Shown here: one piece after another, positions 42,065-54,727 of the stretch
Position numbering within the stretch: position 1 is the first letter of the stretch
Layout: every line of letters begins with the position of its first letter
From: Rhodeus uyekii
Lineage: Eukaryota > Chordata > Actinopteri > Cypriniformes > Acheilognathidae
Length of the DNA: 64,000 nucleotides
Assembly: GCA_037043235.1 (NCBI GenBank)
Contig: JAWRVZ010000075.1
Location: 1,254,501-1,318,500, forward strand
Direction: 5' to 3'
Notes under the pieces: generated by a model
What the model was told of the DNA's origin: nothing
The model's database searches: none
The model's input: the letters and a program-made list of their open reading frames with translations, nothing else
Made by a program: the position numbers and the translations under genes

Positions 42065-42390
42065 CAGTAATACCTTGGTTTATGAGCGACTTGGTATACG
42101 AGCAAATCGTATCGGTGGACGAGAAAAAATTTCCCTCACCCACACGCATTTTTACTGTAAATATCCTAAACACAGCCTCTCATAACAGTCACGCCGTTCC
42201 AACCCCTTTATCACCCCTTCACTTGTTCATTATCTCAGCTTTGCTTGGTTTGGCTGCATCATTCACCACAGTGATACTTTTATAAGTGATTTACACCGGT
42301 TTTACCTCCTGTTGTTAACATTAATTGTGATCGCTTTTGTTCACATAGTGAAATATATACGTACAGTACCTCTAAGCAGTAACTGTCACG
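42065..42390 (-). mobile_element. Tigger-like element, family A, partial
   Basis: Starts CAGTAATACCTTGG after TA (42063-42064) and matches 57332 onward in the same orientation (CCTCACCCACACGCATTTTT, CCTCTCATAACAGTC, TTCCAACCCCTTTATCACCC). Homology fades after about 42390. No second TIR found. Confidence 0.7.
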
Positions 42391-43655
42391 TTTCATGAAT
42401 GCATTGTCTCCCAGTTCTGCCTGTGTGTGTGTGTGTGTGAGCACTGAGCACTGACACACCTAATTCCCATATCATTTGCCTATCTCCCCGCTTTCATTCG
42501 CGGCTCCCGTGAGTTTGTTCGTTCACGGCTCCCCATCTCCCATGTTCCACGACTTTCACTCTAGAGCTATTATTAATCATATTTATACCCTGTTAGTATA
42601 TAATGGCTCTTAGTGTGTGTATTTATTTATTTAGGAAGTATATAGTTATTTATTTTTAAAAAAAGTCATTTTACGGTTGATCGCTCAATGAATGAAAAAT
42701 TATTTAACAGTGAATTTATTTTAAATTGATTTAACCTAAATAACTTAAATATCATTATATTAAATATAAAATGATAAATGCATAGATTTGCATATTTTAG
42801 AAAATGACAGTTGTTATTTTCATCATAATGCATTTTAAGTGCACTATTGTTGTTACTATTGTTGTAGCATGTGGGTAGTGTTTAGTATGAATTTATTGTC
42901 ATTTCCACAAGAAATGTGTATTACCATTGAATAATTACCAGTTTTCTTCTCCATTTTCAGGTGTTTTCACACATCACCCTTAAGTGACCATAACAGCTGT
43001 CCTGTCACGTAGACACATGGAGTTGCTGCAATATTTAAGGAGACTGCAGATGTTTCATTATTAGTGTCGTGTTGCCACGAGGAGGAAATCACTGCAGATG
43101 GACACAGGAACAAAGATCCTTCGGAGAGAGAGCAGCGTGGGAAATGCATTACAGAGGTATTGATCACAGTGACATGACTATCAGCGGTGACTTCCACAGA
43201 AAAGGTCACACGGCTTGAGCCCGTCTCCCAGAATCTGAGAGAAAACGAGAGAGAAATACAAGGAATGAAGGAGACTGAAACATCCAGAAATTCAAATAAT
43301 ATAGTCATGTTTGTTCATATCAAATAATTACCAGCCTTAATTACACAACCCGTATGACTTATATTTAGTCAATGGAACACAAAATTAGATATTTTTCCTG
43401 TTTGGACAGCGCTTTTACATATAATGCAACCATACAGTAACCCCAAAAAAGAATATCAACCTCCATAATGACAAAAAAGTGCAATAAAAGCATCATGCAA
43501 TAGTTCACATTATTTAATTGCTGTATTTAATCTTCTGAAGTCATATGATAGATTTGAGTGAAGGGCAGTCTGAAGTTTTAAATGAAAATCTTCTCTTCTG
43601 TCACAGCTTTCAAATATATGCAAGCCATATAAGAGGTAACTGAGAAATAACGTTT
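42391..43655. other. Intergenic, nothing recognised
   Basis: (GT)n at 42423-42440. The minus ORF at 43308-42967 has no domain. Confidence 0.4.
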
Positions 43656-43659
43656 AAAA

Positions 43660-44045
43660 TTAAATAGTCACATCGTGACAAAGTTCTTTAAGGTTACCAT
43701 TTAAAGAAAATAGTAAAAATGAAATAATATGGCAATTATGAGATGTAAAGTTGCAGTTGTGAAATGTGAAGTTACACTATGAGAGAAAGTTGTAATTCGA
43801 AAAAATAGTCGCAATTGCGAAATTCAAAGTCACACTAAAAAAGATGAAAGATGGTTTCAGTAGTGAAATTCACATCCTGAGAAAGTTGAAGTTTTGATTT
43901 GTAAAGTCATACTGTGATATATAAAGTTACATTGTGAATTGCAACTATGAAATCTGAAGTCACACTGTTACAAACGTAAAGTCTCTTTGTGAAAGTCAAA
44001 TTGTGAAGCAAAGTTCTAGTTTTAAGAAATAATCACAATTGCCTT
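43660..44045. repeat. Degenerate ~25-bp tandem repeat
   Basis: Recurring 'GTGAAAT..AAGTCACA' and 'AAGTTGCAATTGTGA' units, too diverged for a clean period. Confidence 0.6.
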
Positions 44046-44046
44046 G

Positions 44047-44225
44047 TTATTTTTTTGGTTACACTTTATTTCTATAGTCCACTTTAGACATTCCACCAGC
44101 AACATCTAATTTTACAACTGCATGTCAACTAACTCTCAGTAGAGTATTAGTAGACTGTTGGGATAGGGATGACAGGTAGAATAAGTTGATATAAGTTCAC
44201 ACTTCACTTCCTGTCCTCTAGATAT
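44047..44225. repeat. Cyprinid interspersed repeat
   Basis: Begins TTTTGGTTACACTTTATTTC and continues ATGTCAACTAACTCTCA, AGTATTAGTAGACTGTT, AATAAGTTGATA; a common cyprinid DNA-transposon-like repeat. Confidence 0.65.
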
Positions 44226-44745
44226 ACAGTCAAAACAAAGGGAAAAAATAAATGTTATTAACAAAAACATTGTTTCATGTATGCATGCTTTAAGTATTTA
44301 ACCAGAGATGTTTCTAGTGAAATGCACAAGACTCCGGTGCGCTAATCCTTTATGTGAGTCAATGTTCTAACTCTAATTTCCTGTGAGAGAGTGAAAGCTG
44401 TGCGTATGTGCGCGAGAGAGGTTTTCACCTCGAAAATTCCTCCGTGATCACAATGTTACAAATCAAAGCAGACAGCAATGCCTGCACCTATTACAGTCCC
44501 CTCATTCACCGTAATCGTGACTCATCTCACTTTCCTGTAAATCTTTGTCCTCGGGTTTATGTAGTGCAGTTTAAATCTCTGAAACCCGCTGGGCGTGAAG
44601 CATCTCGTAAAACTGATGAATCTGCTATTCATGATGGGATTGGTGAAGCCTTATCAGAGCAGCTGGGACGTGCACGAGCCTCTCGTCAGGCTCGGATGTG
44701 TTGGGTTTCACTTCTCAAGGGGACTGGTTCGTTCTGCAGTGCAAT
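44226..44745. other. Intergenic, nothing firm
   Basis: A 115-codon ORF at 44408-44752 shows no domain or splice context. Confidence 0.35.
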
Positions 44746-46085
44746 GAGGTAAGAGTAAAACCCTGCCCCTCATTTGTTCACGGTCAAAATCCAAAAAGGA
44801 CAAAAAAAGCTCAAGTTTTTTTGTTGTGTGCAATAGTTTCCAAACCTTCTGAAGCAAAGATCTGTGTGAGACAGAAGACAGAAGAAAGGACTGCAGTGGT
44901 GACGTGGTTTTGTAGCGTCAATCTGGTTCCCTCGACAAAAAACCCAATTGGATTTTTCCATTGGCTTCTTGATTATTGCAGAAAATAAGCTCTGTGACCA
45001 ACAAACGTTTATGATTCTTACACACTTTGTTCATCATCTTCTCAAATGACCATAACTCCCATGAATTTTGAAGCCTGAACAAGAAGCAAAAATATAAACT
45101 TAGACCAGGACATCTGACAACTCTTTACTTGATTCGCTCTTTATTCCTATTATGCTTCTCCAACTTTATTTAGTGTGTGGCTGGTGTAGTACAGTTGCTA
45201 TTTGAGCATAAAATACTTATTCAATGTTACAAAGCTCAAAGTTCATTTCAAACGGAGATCTTCACTTTAACAGAAAACCCTTTTCCAAGAACACAACAAA
45301 CGGGACTATGACTACAGTGACATGGGACTATGACGCAATTATTCCAGATGTCGTGGTGTCACATCGTCAATCATTGAAATAATCTCTGCCCACAGAATAC
45401 ACAAAAATGGGGACAAGACCCGGTTTAACTGCTTTAGTATCACATTATCATGTCAAAGAGACCCTTTTTTCCCACCCAAGTTCCAAAGACCATTTATTTG
45501 GGCTTCCTAAGGCGCACAAACTAAGAAAACAGTGGTTCAAATTTATTAGTTTATCAATGTGCTTCACATTTTTATAGAGGACAGCTTCCAAAAACTATGA
45601 GAGTACAGTGTCGAATATGCACAAATAATTCTCCTGAAAGGAGCAATCCCCATTTTCTCTTTACAATCAGTTGTTTATGGATCACAACCTGCAAGTATGT
45701 TTTATTTTTGTTGTGGTGTTTTCTATTAACAGATCCAATTATAAGTTTTATGTTGTTGCTACGATGTAAACAAAGCTGTTTGGCTCCGCTAGCCTGATGG
45801 CTAACATTACAGTCTTGATGTAGACTTCAACTACAAAGCCCTTGCTTTTGTAAGACTGCTAATGATCCCTAGGAACTTCTGAAATTTCCCATAAAATCCG
45901 GGCTTGCAATGGTTCTGCATGATCCTTTTGCTCCATAACATTCTCAGGGTCTGAATTTCGGCTCAATTTGGTATGCCAAAATTGACGCATTTGTTAATAT
46001 TTACACCAAGACACCCCTAAAACCAAAATCAAGACTTTGAAAAGGGGCATAAAAGGACCCCTTTAAAAAAATCCCTGAAAGTTCA
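44746..46085. repeat. Probable cyprinid interspersed repeats
   Basis: 44755-45060 contains CCCAATTGGATTTTTCCATT and AAAATAAGCTCTGTGACC, familiar from carp genomes. 45400-46075 ends GGCATAAAAGGACCCCTTTA, a usual terminus of a cyprinid DNA element. Borders uncertain. Confidence 0.45.
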
Positions 46086-46795
46086 AGTTATAATAGTTTT
46101 CAAGAACCTGATTATAAACACGAAGCTGTGAAAGTGTCTGGTTGAATAAATGAGTTTGTCTATTCACTGATGATTTTAAATGTCAGACAACCTCTCTAGA
46201 CCCATTTAGACATTTTCAAGATAAGTGAAAGCTTTAAAAAAAGAAGAAGTTATTATTGATGATTTTTATGTTGATAAAATGTGAAACTATTGCATACTTG
46301 TTCATGACAGACCTTATTTCAAGCATTTAAACCAAAAACCCTTCAGAATGATTGAACTGATAGTGCTAAAAAAGCAAACTCATTTCCGAGTTAAGGCATA
46401 TAAAAATATGTCATCCCTCCAAGCACTCTGTTGTCATTTTTGGATAAACTATTCTGTGCTACGCATACTCTCTTTCTATCTCTCTGTGCATGAGTGAAAT
46501 CTGGTTGGTGTGCATCAGATTTTCATCCCGTCTGAAGAGAAACGGCCTTCATCAGATCTCCATGCTGTTTCGATTCCTCCTCACGTCAGCGAGACACGCG
46601 TCTCTGACTCATGCAGGCTGGGACGGATCCACAGTTCTGCAGCATCACTGCAGACTCTCTCACGCACTGATGCTTTGTGTCTCAACAGTCGACTGTCACT
46701 CTGCTAGTATGTGAATGATTTTCCCTTCCATTTTATTTCCTGGAAGGTTTCCATAAACTCTCTTCATGTTTCCATAAACTCTCTTCATGTTCACT
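46086..46795. other. Intergenic, nothing recognised
   Basis: No exon or named repeat. Confidence 0.4.
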
Positions 46796-46799
46796 CTCT

Positions 46800-46916
46800 T
46801 CACGCTTGCAACACCAAGGTCATGGGTTTGATTCCCAGGGAAAGCAAGAACTGATTAGAATGTCAGTGTGTTTCTTGCCGCAATGCAAGTTGCTCTGGAT
46901 TTAAGTAAATGTAAAT
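46800..46916 (+). mobile_element. tRNA-derived SINE, 5' truncated
   Basis: CTTGCAACACCAAGG, B box GGTTTGATTCCC, GAAAGCAAGAACTGATTAG, GCAAGTTGCTCTGGAT tail. Confidence 0.75.
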
Positions 46917-47081
46917 CTTGAAATTGATGATTTTTATCAATGCTTTTTTAGTTTTTTTTTTAGCATTGAATGAAATATAAGTGTCTGTAGTCAATATTTC
47001 AGTCCACTATCTTCCATGCAGTCTCTGCAAAGGATGCGCTTACACGCGTTACTGTCGTAGTAATGATTCAAAGGAGTTATT

Positions 47082-47549
47082 TTATGGCCTCATGGCCAGA
47101 CCGGTTACAGTCCGTAAAAGTTCACCGATCTGACTCCCGATCTGTGTATCCGCAGTCCAGACTGCGTTGTTACGGTTCAGTTCCTCAATCTGTATCACTC
47201 TCTGATCTAATTCCTTCAAACGGTCACACACAACCCTGAAGCATTCCTTAATTTCCACAGACAGCGGCTGGGTGAATTTGCTTGCAGCTGTCTTACCAAT
47301 CTTCCGATAGGTCAGGGCAGTCCCAAAGCCAAAGGATAGGAACCCTGCCATCAATAATCCAATCATATATAAATATTCCGCATCCTCTATGGACAGAGCC
47401 TCCAGGCACAGGACTTGCCAGTTGTTCCATGGGTCCATCACGTACCCTGCAGCAAAGGTCCCGTCCGGGCAGGTGGGTTCTCCCGGAGCACCCTTCCTTT
47501 GTAAGAAAATCCTATTGATCGCGCTGATTGACCAGTTAATCAATTCCAT
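47082..47549 (-). CDS. Unrecognised intact 155-codon ORF with one membrane segment
   Basis: I do not recognise this protein. It starts [20 protein letters not shown] and has a small Cys/Pro/Gly patch ([19 protein letters not shown]). One strongly hydrophobic segment at about residues 61-81 ([21 protein letters not shown]) is followed by basic residues (YRKIGK), as in a single-pass membrane protein. A charged amphipathic helix follows ([20 protein letters not shown]), and it ends GLAMRP. On the minus strand the stop is followed by ~130 nt and then an A-rich run (about 46948-46965), so it could be a retrocopied mRNA or an accessory ORF of a mobile element. A LINE relic adjoins its 5' side. No introns and no neighbours in the same pathway. 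The open frame is longer and more protein-like than other single frames nearby, but a host gene is unproven. Confidence 0.45.
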   Translation of the reverse strand: MELINWSISAINRIFLQRKGAPGEPTCPDGTFAAGYVMDPWNNWQVLCLEALSIEDAEYLYMIGLLMAGFLSFGFGTALTYRKIGKTAASKFTQPLSVEIKECFRVVCDRLKELDQRVIQIEELNRNNAVWTADTQIGSQIGELLRTVTGLAMRP

Positions 47550-47679
47550 TTCAGTATTTTTCAGAGTCCAGCAAGCAGTGGGTCAGAGAAAAAAAGACAA
47601 AATACCAAAGTGCCAGAGCAGAGTGGGAGCAGAGAGAAAACACGTCTGCACTGTACAGAGCAGGAAGTTAGAAGATCTT

Positions 47680-48130
47680 CAGTTCCTCTAACATGTGGCT
47701 TCCCACAAGGGTCCGTACTGAGTCAAATTTTATTTTCAGTATGCAAGCTGCCATTGGGGTCTATCTTTAGGAATATCATCACATATCATTGTTATGCTGA
47801 TGACACTCAATTATATGTTTCAATATATCCAATTCATAAGTCCTGTCCCATCATTGTTGAGTGTCTTAATGATGTAAAAGGCTGAATGGCTCAGAACAAA
47901 ACTGCCATTGTTGTTTTTGGCGCTCTTAACTCGTCACCAAATACTTCTAGCTACCTGGGATCACTCTCCAGGAATGTTCACCCATATGTAAAAAATGGGT
48001 GTAATTTTCGACAAGTTGAATCTTGCAAAACAAGTTATTGCTGTAGTGAAATCAAGTGTCTACTACCTAAGACATCTAGAGATCATTCAAGCTCTCAGTC
48101 ATTGTCCATGAAAATATTATTCAGTCAGTA
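47680..48130 (+). mobile_element. L2-type LINE reverse transcriptase relic
   Basis: Frames read [17 protein letters not shown], then the RT catalytic box [14 protein letters not shown], then 'AQNKTAIVVFGALNSS'. A stop and frame damage separate the pieces. 5' and 3' ends are missing. Confidence 0.8.
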
Positions 48131-48440
48131 GTACCATGATATATATCAGAGTGCCATCTGATACAGTCTTTCAGTATTTGTGTTTTGTTCAATAGAGTGT
48201 TTTTAACAGTTTTGTGTTTGATCCACAATTACAGCTATATTTAAAACCCAAAGAATGATGCATCCATTACAAATCGTGTTGTTTTGCTTTCTTTTTGGCT
48301 TAAGCTTTTCTAGGTCAGTACATCTAGTTTGGGTTGTTTCGCCAAGTGTATAGTGTTAATGTAGATATCGGATAGGGGTCACTTTTAAAAGATATAAGCT
48401 GGTTGTCCAAAAAATCTGTCAACTAATCATAATTTGGCAT
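48131..48440. other. Intergenic, nothing recognised
   Basis: May include more diverged LINE sequence. No exon. Confidence 0.35.
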
Positions 48441-48700
48441 CGAGTCCTGCAGTGTAATGTAAGTGAGCACTAAACGAGCGCACGAGGACAGCCTGCGCCT
48501 CCCGTCACTTCATAAGCACATTAGAGACAAGAGAGCCAAAGCTAATTATTATCCAATTAATATGCACGACAGCACTTCAGCAGCCCTTATCGAATGGAAA
48601 TGCACTGTTTAATGCTTTCACTGAAGGGTTTTTAAATCAGGACTTTGTTTTTCATTAATAGAGAGACAAGATGTATCATTCTATTATTGAAACCTATGCT
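48441..48700. other. Candidate conserved non-coding block
   Basis: Non-repetitive. It contains the homeodomain-type cluster AGCTAATTATTATCC and CAATTAATATGCACG (48538-48568) next to CpG-bearing sequence. No ORF. Regulatory role is inference. Confidence 0.35.
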
Positions 48701-49072
48701 CTCAAGTGTCAGCTCTCATGCATTTTTCCTTGTTAAAATCAATACTGTACTCATAAAATAAATAGATATCTATATCAATACAAGCTCTATGAAAATGCTA
48801 TGCAATCAATTAAATTTAATTGTCAGGTATAACGTTCACTTGCTGTGCCATTTAACTGAAACTGTACCAGTGTTAACTAGAGTTACATTTTTTTTCATGC
48901 TTGGTGCTCATATTGCCGCCGTGGCTTTGCCAATATCTTTTGTTGATCCTGGAACAACATTTCTTTCCAAAAACATTGTCTTAACTCAGTCTCTACCCCT
49001 AAACCTAACCTATGACTTAATACCTAACCAAAACTGGAAATGATAGGTGAATAAGTGTTACATGTCAGTCGT

Positions 49073-49250
49073 GTCTTTGTTCCTTTCGTTCCTGTTCCTT
49101 CCGTGATCTCCCTGTCTGTGTCCATTCACCTGTCGCATCAGCAATCACACTGTTAGTCTTGTCTAATTCCCTCATTGCTCCCTTGTGTATATAACCCCCA
49201 TGTTTCCTTCGGTCTTGGCCGATAGTTATCTATACAATGGTGTGTGTTGT
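49073..49250 (+). mobile_element. LTR-like fragment
   Basis: Starts TGTCAGTCGTGTCTTTG, then CTTGTGTATATAACCCCCAT (TATA-like). Resembles the promoter part of the fish LTRs at 54289 and 61384; the 3' part is missing. Confidence 0.45.
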
Positions 49251-50689
49251 TCATGAATTTTTTTAAGGTTTGCATAAGTCAGACTACTCGCATTTGTCCC
49301 ATTATTTACCGCCCAATACAAGCCTGTCTTAAACCAAATGCCAATTGGTAGATTGTTGGTCATTATGGAAATGATCCGGCTGCGTCTGTGTTCTGTAATT
49401 TGCGTGTTGTCAGTAAATCACGTGCAGAACTTTCCACTCCAATCTGTGCCTTTTCTAGAATTGTGCTCTCAAGCTAATTTGCCCTGTTTAAATTTGGCCC
49501 CTAGTGTTTTTTCTTGGTGCATGTACTTGCTTGTTAGTGCAGTTTTTTGGTTGCATTATAAAACTGCAAACTGAAGTAACTTCAAGTGTGTAGAAGTTTG
49601 CCACAGGGCTGGAATAACTATCAGATGCTTCTTTTTTTGAGTGCACTCTCCTCCACAAACAAATATTATCTATCACACCATTTCCTCCATCCTGCATCTT
49701 TCTCTAGAGAACACAGCGTTTGTCTGATAGATTGAACGTCTTGGTTAGATGCTTTTCACATGGGGCCGATACCAAGCTGAGCTCCGTCTGCACCGCGCTG
49801 CCTCTCATATCAAAGGTAAATGTTTACTCTCTGACGTAATATCCAAGCAAACATTTCATCTCTCTTTCCTTTTATAAAGATATTTTCATAGTGTGCATAA
49901 ATACATCAGAGTACTATTGAAAATAACACTAGCTGCGCAGTTATTGGCACCGCAAACAGTCTGCGGGATCCTGTCAGAGATACAACAACCTGAAAATGCA
50001 GGTTTATGTAAATCATTTTTATTTTTAAAGAAATGAATGCTTACTTCTGCAAGGACAAATTGATAAAAAGTGACTTTACATGTAAGGGATAATACTGTGA
50101 TGACAACCGACTGGATGCACATTATTTCCGATTATTACACGACTTCTTGTCTCACAAGTAACATTTTTATTAGCTCTTTACATGCAAAGCTTCCTCAGAG
50201 AAAGCAGTTGGTAGCAAGTGGCAAGTTCAAACATTTAAGTCACACCACTTATTACACAGCATTTCACCACATGAGTAATTATGGGAATAAGAGACATTGA
50301 CTGTTTTAAAATGGTACCTGTTATACCTCTCTTATAATTTGTTAGAAATTATCAGCAACCGATTAAATAACTATACACAAAATATTGATTTGTTTAAATA
50401 TTTTGTTAGCTTTGAAGAAAAAAACGTTCTTAGCAAGCATGACAACTTCAGTTACGCGGACGAGCTGGAATTGGACGGTTGTTATCGGGGAATAACGTAA
50501 CATTTCAGAGACGTGTAATAAAAGACTGTAATTTAAATAAAATTCTGTTCTTTTGAACCTTCAATTCATCAAAGAATCTAGAAAAAATGCATCATGGTTT
50601 CCACAAATAAAACTGTTTTATTTGTTTAATTAAATTATCATATCTTATCATACTGTTTTAATTAAATTATCATATCAAATTTTTTTTTT
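49251..50689. other. Intergenic, nothing recognised
   Basis: No exon or named repeat. AT-rich toward the end. Confidence 0.4.
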
Positions 50690-50825
50690 TTTCATGTGAC
50701 ATTGAAGACTTGAGTAATCAAAGGAATAAATTACATTTTATAATAAAAAGTATTATTTTAAACTGTAATGATATTTCTCAGTGTTTGTTTTACTGTGTTT
50801 TTGATCAAATAAATGCAGCTTAAAT
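50690..50825 (+). repeat. Diverged copy of the repeat that hosts the c1orf87 minisatellite
   Basis: TCATGTGACATTGAAGACTT, GGAATAAATTACATTTTA, ATCAAATAAATGCAGC. Same order as the flanks at 12.17 and 13.87 kb, but with no tandem array. Confidence 0.65.
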
Positions 50826-51041
50826 GAAAGACCCCATTCAAAAACATTAAACTTATTACCAACCACAATATACTGCATATCATTTATTATTTCTGTTAGG
50901 TATTACTTATTTAGATATAAAAGGTTTGTGCATGGCAGACATTTTTAGAGGGATTTTTTTAAGATTAAGACCTTGATTTGGGGGGGGGGATAAAAAAAAA
51001 GATATTCTAGAGCCGTGAGTGCGTGTGCGCCTGTGCGCGTT

Positions 51042-51042
<1 letters not shown>

Positions 51043-51095
<53 letters not shown>
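51043..51095. repeat. (GT)n microsatellite
   Basis: About 26 GT units. Confidence 0.95.
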
Positions 51096-51097
<2 letters not shown>

Positions 51098-52850
51098 AAT
51101 AATGACCAGTGGGATTCTGAGACCTGTAGAACCAGGGAAAATTCCCTCCAAGGCGTCTGGCTGGACTCTCTTGTCATCAGGGTTGTGATGGCGTGTTTCT
51201 TTCTTTCTCTTCCAGAGGGAGCGAGTGACAGAAGGGATTAGAGAAGCCAAGTAAAATGTGTGAAAGAAATGTGCGGCAGAATTGAGGCTGCATCCCTTCA
51301 GCAACAGATGGGCTCCTAATGAACAATCTTCCAGCCAACAATGTGGAATGAGCTGAATCACGTCAAGAGCTGCACACAGAGACAGCAGGACCACCGGATG
51401 AGTCAGGGGGCCACCAGCATCTTGTTTCAGTCCTGCGTTGTTTTTCCAAGGAGGAGAGAAGGGATGTCACACCAGGTGAACACAGGAGGTGACCTAAACA
51501 CCTGCCCACTCGTTTTGTATACTAGTGGCCACCTGTTTCCATGGCAACACGGTGTTGATGGGCTGTCACCTCAAAAGTTACCGTAACTTTCACATTGTTG
51601 TAGTTGAAGCCTGTCCACACCTATGACAATAGTACGTGAAGTTTTAATTGGCTAATCGTTCTAACTTTATGAGAATAGGAAAGTTAACACCACAGCTATA
51701 ATGATAACAACACAGAGGAACAATATTATTGGAGTCACTTTTCAGAGACTTTTTATTTTTTCACCAACAATAAACACATTGTCAGCCAATCAGAATCCAT
51801 CAAACTTCAAAGAGCTTCAAAGAGCTTCAAAGAGCGGAGGCATCAAGATAGAGGTGTGATCCTTTTGTTTAGGGGTGTTTTTCAGAAATCGCTTACTGTC
51901 AGTTTAAGTCTGTGTAATGAAGGATTAGTTCTCATCCAAATGGTAATTCTATTATCACTTACTCACCGTCAGGAGGATTCCAAACCCATACGGAAAAATC
52001 ACATTTTTCCCAAAGTCAGGATATTTCAAAATCAGGATATTCTACTCTTTTAGAATATGGAAAATAGAAGTAAAAAAAAAAACCAGAAGACAGAAAATGC
52101 AGAATCCTCATAAATGATGGAGATTTCCATCAGTGGTGGTGAAAGACTTAAAACATTTAAAAGGTTGAGTCAATGTAATTCAGACAACTATTTTTCTGCT
52201 GAAATAATATCTCTATATTACCGTGACAATAAATCCAAGCAATCAACAATCATTTTCCTCCTGCAACCAGCTTGTGCCGGTAATTGAACCGCAATGGCCT
52301 TCTGAAACTAGACTTCCTCACAGAAAGCTGTCATATGATTACAGAAGCCTTTGAATATAGTACACTTTTTCATTATATGCATATTTTTTGGACATTTTCC
52401 AGTTTTCTCAGCTTTTTGGGGGGGATTATTATTATTATTATTTGTCTTTGTTTAGTTATTCATACAACAAAATATTCGAGGGGACAAATGATCAAAATTG
52501 CTGGCAGTGGCTAGCAACTTATAAAAAAATTAAAACCACTGGCAGGGAAAGAGCTAATGTGAACACCATGACTTTGGTATTGGGATCGACTGCTAAGATC
52601 AGTTGTGTTTCTCTCTTCTCAGTTTTCTGTGTAATAATGTTTTACAATGCATCATATTTTAGGACTTTTGACCTCCTTTGAATCTCTCAGTGCAGATGCA
52701 TGAATAAAACATCTCGCATGTAGATATTGTCAGTAAATCTGAGCCAGAAGACCTCTACTGTTTAAGGGGGCTTAGAGGATCCTTAGATTGTATTGCAGTT
52801 GAATTTGAGCTCAGTTACTACTTGACCTTTGATTTAGTTTAGTTCTTGTG
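51096..52850. other. Intergenic, nothing firm
   Basis: Three tandem copies of a 12-bp AAAGAGCTTC unit at 51808-51840. No exon recognised. Confidence 0.4.
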
Positions 52851-52945
52851 TGCTCTGGTATAGCGGTTAAAGCTGAAAACTGGTAATCATACATGCATGG
52901 GTCGTGCATTCGATCCCCATGAATCATCTTTGAGCAAGTCTCTTA
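52851..52945 (+). mobile_element. tRNA-like SINE fragment, different family
   Basis: TGGTATAGCGGTTAAAGC (A-box-like), AACTGGTAATCATAC, B-box-like GCATTCGATCCCC, then TTTGAGCAAGTCTCTTA. Distinct from the other SINE family here. Confidence 0.5.
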
Positions 52946-53289
52946 AAATCCACATAAAACAGGTCATTTTACTTTGGTTGTGTGTCATATTTCAAAGAGA
53001 AATAGGATATTGAAAAATTTTTTTTTTTAGGATGGAGTGATTTATCTTTAACTTTTGAAAAATAAGTAGAATTAGTGACGTGCCAAAAAGGAAAGCTGGT
53101 TTAGAGGTGGAACAAAAAGATTATGAATAGAAGTTTTGGTTGTTGGAATAACAATGAATGATGAATCAGGAAAAAGCGTGTAGTAAAAAAGTTTAGGGTT
53201 AATTTTGAATGAACATTTAGCTTATTTGATCATTGAAGGGTTTTAAGTTCTAGAAATAGTTTCAAAATGGTTGTATATGTCATCATTTT

Positions 53290-53580
53290 CATTTAAATCA
53301 GGTAGAAACCATAGAACGCACCGTCCATTAGAATAAGACCCCGTTAATCAGCAGTGGATGTTTCTCGCGGTGTGGTAATTTTAGTAGGATAAGTTGAAAT
53401 GCCTTTTGGTTGCATTACAGTGTGACGTAAGGCTCCTCTCCCGTTTTCAAATTAATCTTCTTAAAACGAGGCTGTCTGATTTGATATGCTGTATTATACA
53501 GAGATGAGGCTCTAGTTTCTGCTCATTAGTGAAAAGGATAATGATAACCACTCGTGCTCTCATACAGTGACTCAACGTGT
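53290..53580. other. Candidate conserved non-coding block
   Basis: Non-repetitive, CpG-bearing: CACCGTCCATTAGAATAAG, CCCCGTTAATCAGCAG, GGTGTGGTAATTTTAG. No ORF. Conservation not tested. Confidence 0.3.
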
Positions 53581-54282
53581 GTGTGTGTGTGTTTAAATTT
53601 GTGTGCGTCTTCTATCTTTGACCTAAAGACACTGTGATGCCTTGCTCTAATCAGCTCTGCCTTCACAGATTTAATGAGTTAAATGAACTCCATCACAGGC
53701 TTGTTTCATTTCTACAGCGAGGATATTAAACTGAGCTTAAATCACGGAGTTCAGCTGAAGTTTATAATTAACAGATGTTGAAATAACAATGAAGACCACC
53801 TCACTAGGTCTGTTTGTTCATGTGTATTCATGTGTATTCTGTGGTCGGATGAGGTTTAATGAGTCTGTGTTGCGTGAATTTCACTAAAAGAAAAGTGCAA
53901 CATCTTATACAAAGAAAATGTAGTCCTTTTTAGGTTCTTTATCATGATGACTCTTATTACTATCTATTTTTAATGATGAATATATATTTAAGAAATCCTG
54001 GGAAATGTCAAATTAAATGTTTAAACATACATTTTTCTAGATGGGCTCAACTATTTTGTGATATATGTATAAAATGATAAATCACAGAGAATGAATGGAA
54101 ATCCATTGGTCAAAATGTATGTGAACAAACAAATTCTACCCTTTTCAAATATACCATTTTAATACTATAGTGTGTTTATTTGTTTATTTATGTATGCAGG
54201 ATTGAGAATGAGAATCTTTCAATGTGCTTATTTGATAATAATTTAGCAATTTTATAATGCAAAACATTTTAATTGTTACCCT
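53581..54282. other. Intergenic, nothing recognised
   Basis: Short (GT)n at 53578-53592. No exon. Confidence 0.4.
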
Positions 54283-54288
54283 TAGTCC

Positions 54289-54727
54289 TGTTTGTCATGT
54301 CATCTGTGCACTTCCTGTGAGGTCAATGTTACACTTCCTGTCGGTGAGGTCTATTGTCACTTCCTGTGTGTCGTGTCAGGTGTTGTTTCACTTCTGGGTC
54401 CCTTCTGTGCTTCCTCTCGTGCCCTTCATGCACCTGTCTTGTTAATCACTTTCATCGTTAGTCTCCCCAGGTGTTCATCATTCTCTTGTGTATTTAATCC
54501 TCTTGCATTTCCCTTGTCTTTGTCGGTTGTTAATGCAGTAATGTTGATAGTAGTCGTGTGTGAATGTCGCCACTTCTCTTGCCGTGATGCTTGTTCTGAG
54601 TTTTGTTTTAGTTCAGTTACTGCACATGTGCTTTTTTTGTTTATATTTAAAATCTTTTTGGTTTTGTTTAATAAAAGTGAGTTTGAGTCAATCCAGCTAC
54701 TTCCTAGTTCCTCAATGCACACGCACA
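54289..54727 (+). mobile_element. Solo LTR (~439 bp) with 6-bp target duplication
   Basis: TGTTTGTCATG...ACGCACA, flanked by TAGTCC on both sides (54283-54288 and 54728-54733). It contains GTATTTAATCCTC (54489) and AATAAAAGTG near the 3' end (54670), as in LTRs. No coding capacity, so the internal region has been lost by recombination. A 5-bp duplication with one extra T is equally possible. Confidence 0.8.

Noticed and set aside
42967..43308. 114-codon minus ORF
   Set aside because: No recognisable motif; isolated in intergenic DNA.
44408..44752. 115-codon plus ORF
   Set aside because: No domain, no splice context and no pattern of conserved residues visible; probably chance.
50945..51394. 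150-codon minus ORF
   Set aside because: A large part is the translated (CA)n microsatellite; the rest shows no domain.
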